Shown piece by piece: positions 1-11,246 of a stretch of DNA of 54,214 nt (position 1 is the first letter of the stretch; each line of letters opens with the position of its first letter). Below the pieces are notes generated by a model. The model searched no databases, was not told the DNA's origin, and saw nothing but the letters and a program-made list of their open reading frames with translations. The translations under genes and the position numbers were made by a program. Origin of the DNA: Basidiobolus ranarum. Lineage: Eukaryota > Basidiobolomycota > Basidiobolomycetes > Basidiobolales. The DNA lies in NCBI GenBank assembly GCA_040143965.1, contig JASJQH010006888.1, forward strand, positions 1 to 54,214. The letters run 5' to 3'.

Positions 1-179
1 AATTTGAGTTATGTTTTTTGCACATGTGTTGATCCATAGTTCTCTGAGATTTTAGCCAATCATTTGCAACTATTTTGTGAGATCTTGAAATTTCACTCCT
101 GAAACTGAAAAAATGATTAAAATCAAATCTATCTTGACAATATCATGAAGGTAAGTAAATGGTCAGTCCCAGATGGATT

Positions 180-1210
180 AATATTGTGATGGTTTTCCAA
201 CAATAACAATCCTCAAATTTCTGTTAGGGTCAGTGATGATAGTTACAGGAAGTCCATGTAAGTGGAATATATTTTAAGTTACCAGTTCTGCTGTTTGTTT
301 TCATCAATTGACTTGTTGCAGGGCATACAGTGGGCCATCTTTGTTAGATGTCTACAGTAACCAGAATTGAATCAAATCTGGCAGACAAGGGTAGATGAGT
401 TATGAAATCCTGGGATACGGAATTCCACAGCTGATCAGGAATTGGTTATCCTGGGCTTTCTTGTTTGATATTACCAATTGGTCTTCAGATTGAAGTTTCT
501 GGATGTCATCATGGAAAGCAATTGAACTAGGCTGAGAAAGAGCAGTAGCACCAATTTGAATCTGGTGGGGCTTCAGTAAGGAAGTATTTTGTCAGCCAAA
601 GCTTCATCCACTTCTTTTGGCTAATATTCTGCACTACATGATAAGGCATCAAGTTTTCCTTGCTGGCTACCTGGTCAATATGTACTCACTAAATCAAAAC
701 TATCTAGAAATATGATAATCTTACTTGATGGCATTGAGAACTTTGAATGTAGTAAAATAACAAAGAATGTGATGATGGGAATAGACTGTGATTGCATGAT
801 TTACTTCATCCAAGTATTGTTGCCATTGCTCAAATGCTACAATAATTAATAATAGTTCCTAATTATATATGTCATAGTTGATTTCAGCTGCAGAGAACTT
901 TCTTGAGTAAAAGGCAACAGGGTACAGTAAGTTATCATCACCTTACTGTGATAGTACTCTTGTAGAGCAAAGTTAGATGCATCAGCTTCAATCCCTGACA
1001 AAGATAAAATCCATTTGATCCTGATTAGAATATGCTTCTGGATCACAAAGCCATCAGAAAACCATCACAGTATTGATGGCTTGCATTCTGTTAGATACTG
1101 TGATGGTGTGCTGGCAGTTTCCTGATGGAATTTTGTTGACATTCATACAGGTTAAAATATTGATCCTCATATTAGGCATGTGATATTTAATTTCCAAGAA
1201 TGTTTCCAAA
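180..1210 (-). mobile_element. Ty3/Gypsy LTR-retrotransposon pol relic (fossil)
   Basis: Read on the minus strand, this stretch resembles Ty3/Gypsy Pol in the usual order: end of the reverse transcriptase, then RNase H with an 'EADASNFAL'-like core at about 990-930, then the linker, then an integrase-like 'HLHGLP' segment near 250-180. The copy is heavily decayed, with many breaks, and cannot be coding. No intact gag, LTR pair or target-site duplication could be assigned. The direct repeats nearby (1-40, 1400-2120) may be LTR or flanking debris of the same or another element, but this is not proven. It looks old. Confidence 0.75.
1061..1107. repeat. Perfect 13-bp inverted repeat (hairpin)
   Basis: ACCATCACAGTAT at 1061-1073 is followed 21 bases later by its exact reverse complement at 1095-1107. 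A related sequence (TATTGTGATGGTTTTC) lies at about 183-198, in inverted orientation to 1056-1073. It sits inside the Gypsy relic and could be a footprint of a nested insertion or rearrangement. Confidence 0.6.
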
Positions 1211-1399
1211 AATCTGATTTTTGAATGGCTAATTACTGTTAAAGTATTTGGAAGCCTGTTGGAAGTGGTTTGGAGAATGAGAGGAATTGGTAGTTTTCAC
1301 TTATTGATTTATTGGGTAGAAAGTTGACATTTATAGTTTTGTCAAGATGTAAACAAACTGACATGTAGAATATGTTAAGGAAGGTCCCAGGAACATGTG

Positions 1400-2120
1400 T
1401 GGGCAAAGTTTGGGGCTTCTAGCACAGGTTTGTAAAATCTATATATCTGAGAACTTCTAAGTTGGTAAAAATATTCTAAGTAAATTCCAATTGAGAATAA
1501 TTGATAAAATCTTAGTGAATTATAAGATAACTAAGTACTAAGCTATATATGACTATATAGGTGTTTAGGCAATGCTAATTTCAACAGATATCTGGGAAGA
1601 ACTTAATACAGAGTGGCACAATATTGCAGGGTATCCACCAGATAGCTGGAAGAATGTTGATTCAGCAACATTAGTACAATGGTGGGCTTTGATGGAGATA
1701 TTGATACAAACTTGTGTTGGGTATGAGCTAAACCTTGGGTATGAAGAACTCTATAAAAATATTCAGGAGAATATATCAAGGAGACTAGGGATTCCAAAGA
1801 TGACAAATTAGCACTCAAGTGGTAAGTGTGTAAGATTTGAGTTACATTTTTTGCACATGCATTGATCCACTAAGTGATAAGCTATATATTACTATATGGG
1901 TGCTTAGGCAATGCTAATTTCAACACCAAAAACATTTGTGCAAAGTTAGGGGCCTCTAGCAAAGCTTGAAAGATCAATATATCTGAGAACTTCTAGGTTG
2001 GTAAAAATATTCCAGGAAAATTCCAATTGAGAACTGTGAGTACTATCTTAGTTCAATGCTGGATATCTAAAAACTAAGCTATATATAACTATATAGGTAC
2101 TTAGGCAATGATTATTATAA
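1400..2120. repeat. Diverged direct repeats (two long modules, three short)
   Basis: A module containing 'ctgagaacttct' is present at about 1445-1500 and again at about 1980-2035, roughly 90% identical over 60 bases. A second module, 'aagctatatat...ggcaatg', occurs at about 1540-1585, 1872-1925 and 2072-2115. The sequence at 1-35 recurs at about 1835-1870. The arrangement suggests tandem duplication, or nested LTR debris, around the small ORF at 1572-1811. Confidence 0.7.
1572..1811 (+). CDS. Small Trp-rich ORF inside repeats, unknown
   Basis: A 79-residue ATG-initiated frame containing five Trp residues (for example 'LVQWWALMEILIQTC'). Its first bases, ATGCTAATTTCAACA, are part of a repeated module that recurs at about 1911, so the start codon sits in repeat DNA. 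No family is recognised. It may be a fragment of a mobile-element protein or a chance frame; the lack of decay within 79 codons in AT-rich DNA is the only support. Confidence 0.3.
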   Translation: MLISTDIWEELNTEWHNIAGYPPDSWKNVDSATLVQWWALMEILIQTCVGYELNLGYEELYKNIQENISRRLGIPKMTN

Positions 2121-2691
2121 CAAATACTTTAACATCATCTTGTCCTAATGCAAATGAGAGATAGGATTTGGGTAAGAAAATTAAAGTACAGGACCAGGTT
2201 GTGTGATATTTTTGCTCTTGTGTAGATATAAGAAGCACCATTCATTGAATAACTATCACATTTGTAAAATATGCTATACCAGCAGGTAACTCTATATTGT
2301 TTCTGTGATCAATGGCAATAAAGATCATTTTGTTGTACCAGTAAGTAAGCTTAAGCACTTGTACATGAATTTTTATGTATAGATATGTAAGTAGTTACAT
2401 ATTTTGGGGTCACACTTACAGATTACTAACAAGATTAAACATTTAGTGGCTGATGAAGGTTTTCAGTCAAGTGTATAGCTGAGGATACACCATTATGAAC
2501 AAAAAGCTTTTTCAGCTGTAGAGTAATAGAATTTGAAAAATTTCTTGGGCAGTGAATGAAATCTATCATTAACGGATCTAAAGAGGTATCTAGGTTCAAT
2601 ATATGATACAGCTAATAAGGAAGAGATCCAAAAATGTGTAAGAGTTAGAATTGAAATGTCAGTTTTAAACATAGAGAATATCTTCCAAAAC
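1812..2691. other. Gene-free stretch, repeat debris
   Basis: The first part holds the second and third copies of the direct repeats described above. From about 2130 onward I see no coherent reading frame, RNA gene or further repeat. Confidence 0.5.
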
Positions 2692-4090
2692 TCAAGCAGA
2701 AACAGAAATAAGTTCTAATAAAGAGAGCAATTTCTGTTCTAAACGTAACACAGAAACCTTCGGGCGATGACAAAATTCCCAAGGTTGAGGTCTATGAAGA
2801 TTTGAATCACAAGAAGGTTGATGTACTATGGGTTTAGTATGGGCCAAAGCGGTATTACCTCGTTTATCTTTAGGTAATAGATCCGCTATATCACTGGTAA
2901 TTCGTTGTACTCTACTGCGCCATACAAAAAATGCGATATGACACCATTCAGTAGATAACTGGTAGACTTTCTCCAGCTCTTTTCCGTTCAAATACGAGCA
3001 TATTCGTTCCAAAATTTCTACGGGGAGGGAGTTTTTGTAGAGATTTGGATGGAGGTTGGTAAGTGAACGACTCATTTCTTCTATGCATGATTCGGTCTTT
3101 GCAATAGCATTTAAAGACTTGACCTCTAATTCTAAACGTGTGGTAGCCAAGAAAGTGATCAACGAATGATATCCGTAGTATCCAGGCGAGAGGCCTATCT
3201 TGATCGGAATCAATTGTAATGTATCTGGTTGTATGTTGAATATAGCTGGGTAGATAAAAGTATTCGACATAGACAATCCAAGACCAGGTGCTAAATTTAG
3301 TTCACCGTCAGCCAAGAACTCCACTCTATTTCTCTTCCCGGTCACATCATTGCGAATATTGTATAACGACCTCGCCTCGGAGACTTCTCGCTTGTTGCCA
3401 GGGAGAAGAATGAGAAACAAGCTATCATGTCGCAAAAGGATTTGATTCAACTTTAATCATTAGGGTTAGAGAACCATTGAACAAGACTAGGGTTAGGGGT
3501 TAAAGTAGGAATTACCTCCAAGTCCTCATGGGTGACAGTCAATATAGACCCGGTAAATGGATCGGTGAAAGTTTGATTTGGATCCTCATTCTCCAACCCG
3601 ATGAATTTTAAGATTTTAAATAGTTGAGGCCCAATGGGACACCGCGAGGACTATTGTGAGCACAGGTAGGGTTAGAATTAAGAAAGAGATAGTGTAAAGA
3701 TCCTCCAACTTACTCTTACTGTGATTAGCACCACATGAACTGCTTTAGTCAACTGTTCCAAGTCCAGAACTTCTCCATCAACGTTTTCTAACTCGTTTGG
3801 TAGCTTCCTGTTTTGGAAATCAGTTATTTGGAACATGCCACTCACTCCGTAGACTATTTAGGGAAAAGAGCTCAACAGACTCTTTGTGGAACGCTCAGTT
3901 GAAACCCTAATAACAAGAGGTAAAGAATTAAAGATTTCTGAAAGCTTCGAGAATGGACGATTATAACAGGACGGGGAGTACTCACTCTGCATCTTTATAG
4001 TCACACCAATTCTTGGATCGTGCCTCTTGTTTAGAGCGTATGTGCAGTAGTGCGTATTTGATGTACAGATTCAGTGCAGTTTGGATGCAG
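2692..4090 (-). CDS. F-box protein (5' end unresolved)
   Basis: The last exon (3450-2692) encodes about 252 residues with an F-box near the middle ('SLPVEILERICSYL'), the Skp1-binding motif of SCF ubiquitin-ligase substrate receptors. Upstream minus-strand exons splice in phase: 'VVLITVRSSRCPIGP' runs into 'LENEDPNQTFTDPFTGSIL' and on into the F-box exon. A further exon ending at about 3995 ('ALLHIRSKQEARSKNWCDYK') also joins in phase. The domain order (N-terminal region, F-box, disordered tail) is loosely like FBXO7 but I cannot confirm that. The initiation exon upstream of 4090 was not resolved. Two introns contain TTAGGG-like motifs. The gene ends downstream of the PNP gene, in the same orientation. 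Confidence 0.7.
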
Positions 4091-4396
4091 CTGAAAGTCC
4101 TTTGGATGAAATGTAAATATAGTATGATTTAGTATACTTATTACTACCATTACTAGAAGGATACATATACTATTATTGTTAGTAATAAAGATCATGTTGC
4201 TGTTTATATAACCAATGTAGTAGTCTCGTGAGACACTTCTGCACCAATCTTCCTACAATATAGCTGCATATCGCAATAATGGTACTCTCTTTCAACTGAG
4301 GTAATAGGAAACATATACATGAACGATGTGTAATGAAATGGTAATCATTTTAATGTTATATATTTAACATATGGGTATTGTACAGGGTATTTAGAT

Positions 4397-5305
4397 TCAC
4401 ATAAGTTCAACAATCTTCTTAACCAAGTTTTGCATATCCTTGGATCTCATAACTCCAACGGCTAGAACTTCTTCATGGTTGGGGGTTTCAACGTTATCTT
4501 CGGCGGGAAGATTGAATTCAGGGGATTCCTCATCGGCGGTTCTCTCTCTGCGGGTAACAACGAAGTTGGTGACCAAAGAGAAACCAAGAACTTTCATTCC
4601 GCAGTGTCTAGCTACAATGACTTCGGGGACAGTGCTCATACCAATAACATCACCACCAACAGCCTTCATCATACGGGCCTCAGCAGGGGATTCATAACTG
4701 GGACCAGAGACGAAACAGTAAACACCTTCTCTAACAAATTCACGGATATTGATTTCACGAGCGGCCTTAATAGCAAGAGAACGTAATTCACGTGGATAAG
4801 CATCATTGACTGGGGGGAAACGTGGACCAAATTTGTCAAGGTTAGCACCAATCAAAGGGTTGTTACCGGCCATACCAGGGAGATTGATATGATCCTCAAT
4901 CACCATAATATCTCCGATCTTGCATTTTTCATGGTTGAGGGAACCAGCAGCATTGGTTACGATCAAGGTTTCAACACCCATGAGCTTCATAACACGTACT
5001 GGCAAAACGGTAAGCTTCAAGAGATGGCCCTCATAGAAATGGAAACGTCCAACCATGCATACAGTAGGCTTTCCAGCAATCAATCCAAATACAAGCTTTC
5101 CAGCATGACCAGCAACGGTACTTACTGGGAATCCTGGGATCTCTTCATATTTGAATTCTACAGTTTTTTCCAAACTATCGGCAAGTCCACCTAAGCCAGA
5201 TCCACAAATAACACCAACTTTGGGATGGAGCTCAATAGGGACCTTTTTGATAAGAAAGTCAGCAGCGCGTTCGATATCAGCATCGGAGTAAATATGAGAA
5301 GTCAT
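4397..5305 (-). CDS. PNP1: Purine nucleoside phosphorylase
   Basis: A single uninterrupted exon of 302 residues, the usual length for the trimeric (class I) PNP family. It catalyses phosphorolysis of inosine and guanosine to the free base and ribose-1-phosphate in purine salvage. Family landmarks are all present: the phosphate-binding 'CGSGLGGLAD' near residue 35, 'RFHFYEGH', 'VTNAAGSLN', the purine-site segment 'SGPSYESPAEARMM', 'DVIGMSTVPEVI' and 'SLVTNFV'. The ATG at 5305 gives a natural N terminus. It is intronless, unlike most of its neighbours. An acidic insert sits before the C-terminal helix, where 'EESPEFNLPAEDN' precedes the conserved His-Glu-Glu-Val. Confidence 0.97.
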   Translation of the reverse strand: MTSHIYSDADIERAADFLIKKVPIELHPKVGVICGSGLGGLADSLEKTVEFKYEEIPGFPVSTVAGHAGKLVFGLIAGKPTVCMVGRFHFYEGHLLKLTVLPVRVMKLMGVETLIVTNAAGSLNHEKCKIGDIMVIEDHINLPGMAGNNPLIGANLDKFGPRFPPVNDAYPRELRSLAIKAAREINIREFVREGVYCFVSGPSYESPAEARMMKAVGGDVIGMSTVPEVIVARHCGMKVLGFSLVTNFVVTRRERTADEESPEFNLPAEDNVETPNHEEVLAVGVMRSKDMQNLVKKIVELM

Positions 5306-6048
5306 GATGTTCTGTAGATCCTTGGGTAATTAGGTTATGATATTTCGAACAGACACCATGGCCCTTTTTAACCATTCAGATCAATCGCCTCCTCATGCTC
5401 TGATTCGTTGTAAAAGGACATTAAAGCTCTGATTCGTTGAAGCTACTCGAGAACAGTGGCTTCACTTTCCCAGAAATCGTTGACTCTAGTTCATTGGCTG
5501 TCTAAGAATGTTTTCGAAGCGAGACAAATTACCGAATATAGTGGAAGGCATTCAAAATTTAATTGTAGTTGAGGTCCTTGGTTATACAAATTCAAGTATC
5601 ATTCAAGGTTAGGGAATATGGCCATAAAAGGGAGTATTGTTAGCAAGTATTGTGGCTCAAAAAGTTACACCTTAGGGTTAGGGTTAGTAGTGGGGTTTTA
5701 CTATACATCTAGAGCTTGGAAGTGTGATAACAGTTACATTATGATTGCAATAGGATAGATTATTGGTTGCTGATAATGGATACACGACGTTACGAAATGT
5801 TTCCTATATCGATCGAATTTTCTTTTCGACATACAAAAAAGGAACCATTCAATGGACTATTCTTGGTTCTTCAAATTCAGTAAGATAATCTATTTATGAG
5901 TCAAATCTGAGCTTAGATAAATAATTCCTGAAATAGTTTGTTCGGAACAGGTCCTTGACTAGATCCAGAATAGAATGTTCAGGTCATTTTATTACATAAT
6001 ATGTCGCAAGGTAAAAGCATGTTTCACTACTGTCAGAATAAAAATAGG
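5306..6048. other. Intergenic, PNP promoter side
   Basis: Separates the start of PNP from the 3' end of the arrestin-like gene. I see no open frame. It contains a tandem telomere-like motif at 5672-5688. Confidence 0.5.
5672..5688 (+). promoter_or_regulatory. Tandem telobox-like motif
   Basis: TTAGGGTTAGGGTTAG, nearly three telomere repeat units, about 370 bases upstream of the PNP start. Such motifs can be interstitial telomere DNA or binding sites for TRF-like Myb factors (Tbf1 type). Function here is inferred only. Confidence 0.4.
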
Positions 6049-7323
6049 TTAACGCTCAGCTGAATATGGCGGTGCTGACTCATAAAGAGGCAAAGTGTCA
6101 ACTGTTCTCCACCGAAGGCCACCGCTATTGTAGGTACCAATAACTATAGGAAAAGTCATTTTGATTTTATTGGAATCTTCTTCTTCGGACAGTTTGATTT
6201 GAATCTTCAACTTCGAAGAGATAGTAAGCAAGTCAGTCTTGATGCTCGGATTTACACGTGACTGCAAGGGGAAGAGCAAAGGAAGGTCTAGACGAAGGGT
6301 ATCTGGATCAAGAATCAAGTATGAGCTAGCACTCGCGGTAACCCGGTTTTCAGTTACAATATACCTAAGGGATATGGTCAGCTCTTTCTAGGGATATTTC
6401 AAGATTATCTCACGAATGATAGTTACCCTTTGGCTTCACGACAAATCTGCTGACGAACGTAGAAATAGACAGTTAGCGGGCCTTTGGGGCGAGTGAAATG
6501 GTTAATGTGTAATTCGATTGGAACTACATCGTCTAGTGCGTTCAATTGTGTATATTAGTATCCAATACTCCAGTCAGTAAATCTTAATTCCACTTACCAG
6601 GACAGAAACCTCTCCGAGGAACTCTAACCATTGCTTCAATTACCCCTTCGGGGCTATGTATTTGCTTATACTTTTCCATAGGTAGATGCAGCTCAGGTAC
6701 ATCCACATCAATTCGTTCCCAGATTTTGACTGGGATGGTCGCTTTTAGTTTTTTAAGCCAACCTTTTTTTAATATTGCATGCAAATTGTAATTGATCTGA
6801 GCGTTTTCATCGCCCTTTTACTGCTGGTTAGTTTGATTTTTAGCATGACTTTTCATGTAATTTATGACTCAAGTTGATTTACCTCATACGTACTGGGCAG
6901 AGGCAACATTGGTAATTGCATCTCGAAAGGAAACCGATGCTCACCCGCTGCTAATATTGTAGCCCTTAAAAGCATTGCCTTCTTTTTGATCAATGTCTGA
7001 GTTCCTAACAGTTCGCTTATTATACATAGTTAGACAAATTCAAAGTAAATTGAAGGCTTCCACTAGCTCACCAGCTAAGTTCTTCATTTTTACATGTGGT
7101 TCGTACCATCCCCTCTAGTTCGAGTAAAATGGAGCGTTTTATCGCTGATTTTTCCGTTATAATATTCACTACACCTTTGGGCAAAGTGCACAAGTGCAAT
7201 ATTAGTGTTAGAGATGGAAGAAGGATCTTAATAAAGTACTTTACCAAGCACTATATCTCCAGGGTAGTATCTTCTATCAGGCTCTAATAAGGAGACGGAT
7301 AATTCAGTGCCATCTATAGTCAT
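6049..7323 (-). CDS. Alpha-arrestin-like protein, six exons
   Basis: My splice model (7323-7245, 7174-7072, 7015-6883, 6814-6598, 6532-6427, 6364-6049) keeps phase throughout and gives 317 residues. The N terminus 'LEPDRRYYPGDIVLG' is the classical first arrestin beta-strand and turn; 'HINHFTRPKGPLTVYF' and the C-terminal strands form the second arrestin fold. Alpha-arrestins recruit Nedd4/Rsp5 ubiquitin ligases to membrane transporters. The tail ends 'LPLYESAPPYSAER', which has LPxY-like and PPY elements but no strict PPxY. It is shorter than yeast ART proteins and nearer the length of animal ARRDC or Vps26-like members. Start: ATG at 7323, with the arrestin strand beginning within ten residues. 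Confidence 0.85.
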
Positions 7324-7726
7324 TTTCTAGCACTGGTATCGTTTACTTTAAATTATTAGACCCCACTTTATAGATCTTCCACAGCAGAAATCCAGAGAAA
7401 GGCAAATAAAGTTCTTGCTTATACATCCAGTTTCTTTATATATCCATACAGCATCTCAGATCTCTACTTCTACTTGGATCTGCACCTTCTTTGGAGTGAA
7501 TAAACATTGAGGAGACACGAGGCGTTTGATCAACCCGTGTCAAATAGCGTTATTAGCGGGACTTGACAAGTCATCCATGATGTTGCGTGCATCTACATCA
7601 TGTAGGGGAGAGGAAATATGTCCCATGGTGCAGCTGTCAAACACCATTTCATATCAATGAGTAATTTATTGGGATTTTTGGCCATTACATCATCTAAGAA
7701 TGTATATTTATTGAAATAACATAACA
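7324..7726. other. Intergenic
   Basis: Promoter side of the arrestin-like gene and 3' flank of the polyphosphatase gene. I see no coding frame or repeat. Confidence 0.5.
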
Positions 7727-8594
7727 TTAGCATTTAACACTAACAAACTCTCGCTGGGGATATACCACAGCTGTCAGCCACTTGTTCCTTCCACAACCTG
7801 AATCCAGACCGATTGCATACGGTAAGACCGCAAGGCCGCGAGAAGATTCATGTCCATATAGCACAGTCTTCGGATGCGGTAAAGTAGATTGCATCGCATT
7901 CCAGACAGTTGACCATGGAGTACCTTCTTTGTTATCTTTTGCTGGTTGACGATTTGCCAACAGACGCCGTATGTTCATAATGTAGTATGGGTTCTGTTGA
8001 TTAATAGGTCTATAGGGATTCAAGCCCGCATGAACCGCATAGACGGAATGCTCCGGTATGTGAATAATCAAGGGACAATTCACCAGATATTCGTACAATT
8101 CTGGCGGCAGAGCGCTGATACGAGTGAGAATTGAGTGAGAAAGGTTTGGTTCGTACCAAAATTATTCCTGTTAATAAACGCTACCTAGCTATACGTTGAT
8201 GTTCTTTGTTAATATATCCAATATTACAGTTTCGCTTGTAACAGTTCTTCCAACGTATGACCAACTCTTCATGATTTCCACGTACACAGAGTGCATTTAT
8301 CTCTTTCGCTCTGGCAATAGTTCCAATAGAATCGGGCCCTTTAGAGACCATGTCACCTAATAGTATCACCTGGTCTTCTGGCTTTAGCCTCAACTTTTCC
8401 AAAAGTTTATCAAGGGAATTCAAATGTCCATGGACATCACCTATAAAGATTAGTCTTCCGGTGGTATTGTGATGGTATTCAAATATGAGAGGACTCCGTT
8501 CATATGAAAGATATATTACACTAAGGAATATAGAAAGAAATACAGCGAAGCCTACCAACAACGAACGCCGCAGGCTCCTTGAATAGTTAGACAT
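7727..8594 (-). CDS. PPN2: Membrane-anchored calcineurin-like phosphatase, Ppn2-type
   Basis: Two exons (8594-8185 and 8114-7727, 70-base intron) give 265 residues. Residues about 12-30 form a hydrophobic anchor ('LLVGFAVFLSIFLSVIY'). The metallophosphoesterase signature then appears in order: 'FIGDVHGH', 'LLGDMVSKGPDS', 'VRGNHEE', 'VHAGL', 'YGHESSRG' and 'GLDSGCG'. All metal-ligand Asp, Asn and His residues are present. The single N-terminal anchor plus PPP-like domain matches yeast Ppn2, a vacuolar zinc-dependent endopolyphosphatase; diadenosine-tetraphosphatase-like activity is an alternative. It shares a 275-base divergent promoter region with the pseudouridine synthase gene. Confidence 0.85.
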
Positions 8595-8869
8595 GCGACT
8601 CAGAAGAGTGTATACGAGGGTAAATCATGTGGAGTAAAATATGCACTAATGTAGCATTATCCCAAGAAGGAAAAGTTGCAAAAAAGAAACAAGAAACGAT
8701 AGTTTATCAAAAATAATCGGATTCGGAGTATTAATTCGGCATCCAATTGGACAAAGTATATGCCAGATCCAGATTTTTCTTGAAGATAATTTTGAATTCC
8801 TAATGTATATTATTATCAACACAGCCAAGATGTCGATTCTCGTAACGAACCTAGTTTAGTGAAAATAGA

Positions 8870-10597
8870 ATGAGCCTTTTTCAATCTTCTTTATATGAAC
8901 GGTTACTTACCATTTATGCTTCTAACTTGAAAGTCCGATTTCTATCCTATGAGAGAAGCGCTGGTCATCGCTTACGTCGGAAAGATTTAAGAGATCCAGA
9001 ACAGAACGTAAAATATATTCTCGAAAATGGTATTTAGTCCATACCCATGCAGTGACTACTAGATTCGACTTTTACTTATATTTTAATTCTCAACTCTCAG
9101 GTTTGCGTAAAGTAGAGCCCTATTTTTTTACTCACAAGACCTTCACAAAAGAGCGTTGGCTCAATCGTCCTTTGATATCCGTTCTCCAAACCGAGTTTAA
9201 AGATAGACCACCCGATTATTATGTAATTTTACGTACTATCGACAGATATTAGTTCGTATTTTGACTAATAGTCTCTTTTCTAAAAGCAAAAAGCCATACT
9301 AGAAGGATGGGTTACAGTGAATGAGAAAAAGGTCTCTTCTGAGTATTTGTTAATGCCTCAGGATGTATTGGCACATACGTTACATAGACATGAGCCCCCC
9401 GTTACCGGAGAGAATATTAAGATTATTCACGAAGACGAGGAGATATTAGTTGTCGATAAGCCAGCGAGCATTCCAGTAAATCTCACTTTTAATATAATTT
9501 CACATTCAAATTTAAACCAAATATTCTACCATAGGTTCATCCTACAGGAAGGTTAGACCGATCATAGCATCATACTCGAGTAAGAATACAATATATATCT
9601 ACTCACCCACGTGCATTCCTTTTCCTAGATACCAACATAACACGGTTTTAAATATTTTGAAGTACGAGCATGGATATCAATCTCTCTTTCGTAAGCCACC
9701 TAATATTGAACTGGATTGACATAAGTACCCTAACTCTTATTTCTTTAGCTGTTAATCGTCTTGATCGACTCACTTCAGGCATACTCATATTTGCTCGAAC
9801 CAAGGAAAGTGCTCAACTCGTGGAAAGAGCTATGCGCGAGAGACTCGTTCAAAAGGAGTACGTATGTCGAGTGCTAGGAGAGTTTCCCAGGTATGAATTC
9901 TAAGACTCTTATCCTTATCGGAACTTGGAATTCACCATTACATTGGAATATTCAAGTGAAATCGTTTGTAATGAGAAGCTCTTGACGGTATCACACAGAT
10001 TAGGGCTAAATGTCGTTAGTCCTGATGGAAAAGAAAGTACAACCATATTCAAGCGTCTATCTTTTGATGGGGAAACAAGCATCGTACAATGTAAAGTATA
10101 ATATATATATAACCCCTAAACGACCTCCCAATATCCACCCTGAAATGGAATTCCTTAATAGTTACTAATAGACAACTCTATCAGGTAAACCCATTACAGG
10201 ACGAACTCATCAAATCCGTGTCCATCTTCAATATCTTGGTCACCCGATAGCTAATGATCCTATCTACGCTAGTCCCGAAGCTTGGGGGCCTACTCGTGGA
10301 AAAGGGAAGATATATGATGCGGCAGAGCACGAGGCAACAATTCATGATCTAGCAACACAAGAATTCGTTTCAAAGCCTAATTCTTCGTCCACCAGTGAAG
10401 AGCAAAGCACACTTACACGCCCTCTATGTGAAATATGCAATATCCCAACATATTACGATCCACATCCAGGCCAATTGAGCATCTGGCTTCACGCTATGAA
10501 ATACACAATAGAGGGCTACACCTTTCAAACTGACCTACCTTCATGGGCCAACGAAGACTACTTGCCTGATACATACCGGCATTTAATCCAGTCTTGA
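8870..10597 (+). CDS. PUS9: tRNA pseudouridine synthase, Pus9/RPUSD2 type
   Basis: Eight exons (8870-9029, 9101-9222, 9287-9475, 9535-9551, 9629-9690, 9749-9890, 9957-10090, 10185-10597) sum to 412 codons plus stop. One exon is only 17 bases long. The protein follows the RluA/RPUSD2 pattern: '[17 protein letters not shown]' at the N terminus, an S4-like region, '[17 protein letters not shown]', the catalytic motif 'NRLDRLTSG' with its essential Asp, '[17 protein letters not shown]' and 'GPTRGKG'. A Cys-x2-Cys segment precedes the C-terminal 'IWLHAMKY'. It makes pseudouridine in tRNA, position 32 in the yeast homologues. No Rib2 deaminase domain is attached. Confidence 0.93.
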
Positions 10598-10970
10598 CCA
10601 CAGTTATACCATATATATATACCTTTGTTAAACTAATTTATTTGTTGGAAAGAAGCTTATCAGTCTTTGGCAAGTATTTGAATCTTGTGACACACATAAT
10701 ATTAAATTGAAACATTGCCAGTATGTCGTACAAACATTATTAAGGCCAAGTTTAGGCAAACGATAGAATGAGTGTAACATTCTTATTGAAAATTAATATT
10801 CCAACTGGGAGGTTCCTGTTCACGGTTCCTACTCACCCTGGATCTGTACGTGTTGTACAAAATTGATCTGTATATTTGCCATGTATCCACTGTATTTGCA
10901 GTGTATGTAGAGGGTATTTAAGCATGGTCGCTGTTTGTATTGGACTTATCATTCCTCATTCTATTCCAAA
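10598..10970. other. Intergenic, promoter of the small secreted protein
   Basis: Holds a TATA-like TATTTAAG at 10915-10922, 49 bases before the next start codon. Nothing else recognised. Confidence 0.45.
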
Positions 10971-11246
10971 ATGCTCAAGTCTTTGATTATTGCTTTTACA
11001 TTACTTTTCTCTATTTCTCATGCTCTTCCTATGCCATCCGAATCTGGTACACTCATCAACCAGAGCCTGCCGGAGATTAGGCAAACTGACCAAATTGACT
11101 CACTATCAGAGCTCCAGCTTGCGGAAGACGACGCTCTATTTGAGGCCGAGTTAATGCATCTCGAGGATGACGAAGACTATGACTTTACACCTGTCAACAG
11201 CCACAATGGATATCTTGCTATGAGTGAATCTATATGGAAGCAGTAG
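10971..11246 (+). CDS. Small secreted acidic protein, unknown
   Basis: A 91-residue protein starting at an internal ATG. It opens with a clear signal peptide ('MLKSLIIAFTLLFSISHA'), with likely cleavage before 'LPMPSES'. The mature part is about 70 residues, strongly acidic ('LEDDEDYDF'), with no Cys. In-frame codons upstream would spoil the signal peptide, so 10971 is preferred; a TATA-like element lies 49 bases upstream. No family recognised. It could be a propeptide or a secreted effector-like protein. Confidence 0.6.
   Translation: MLKSLIIAFTLLFSISHALPMPSESGTLINQSLPEIRQTDQIDSLSELQLAEDDALFEAELMHLEDDEDYDFTPVNSHNGYLAMSESIWKQ

Noticed and set aside
4440-4786. Plus-strand ORFs opposite the PNP gene
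   Set aside because: They mirror a strongly conserved intact enzyme on the other strand and have no family features.
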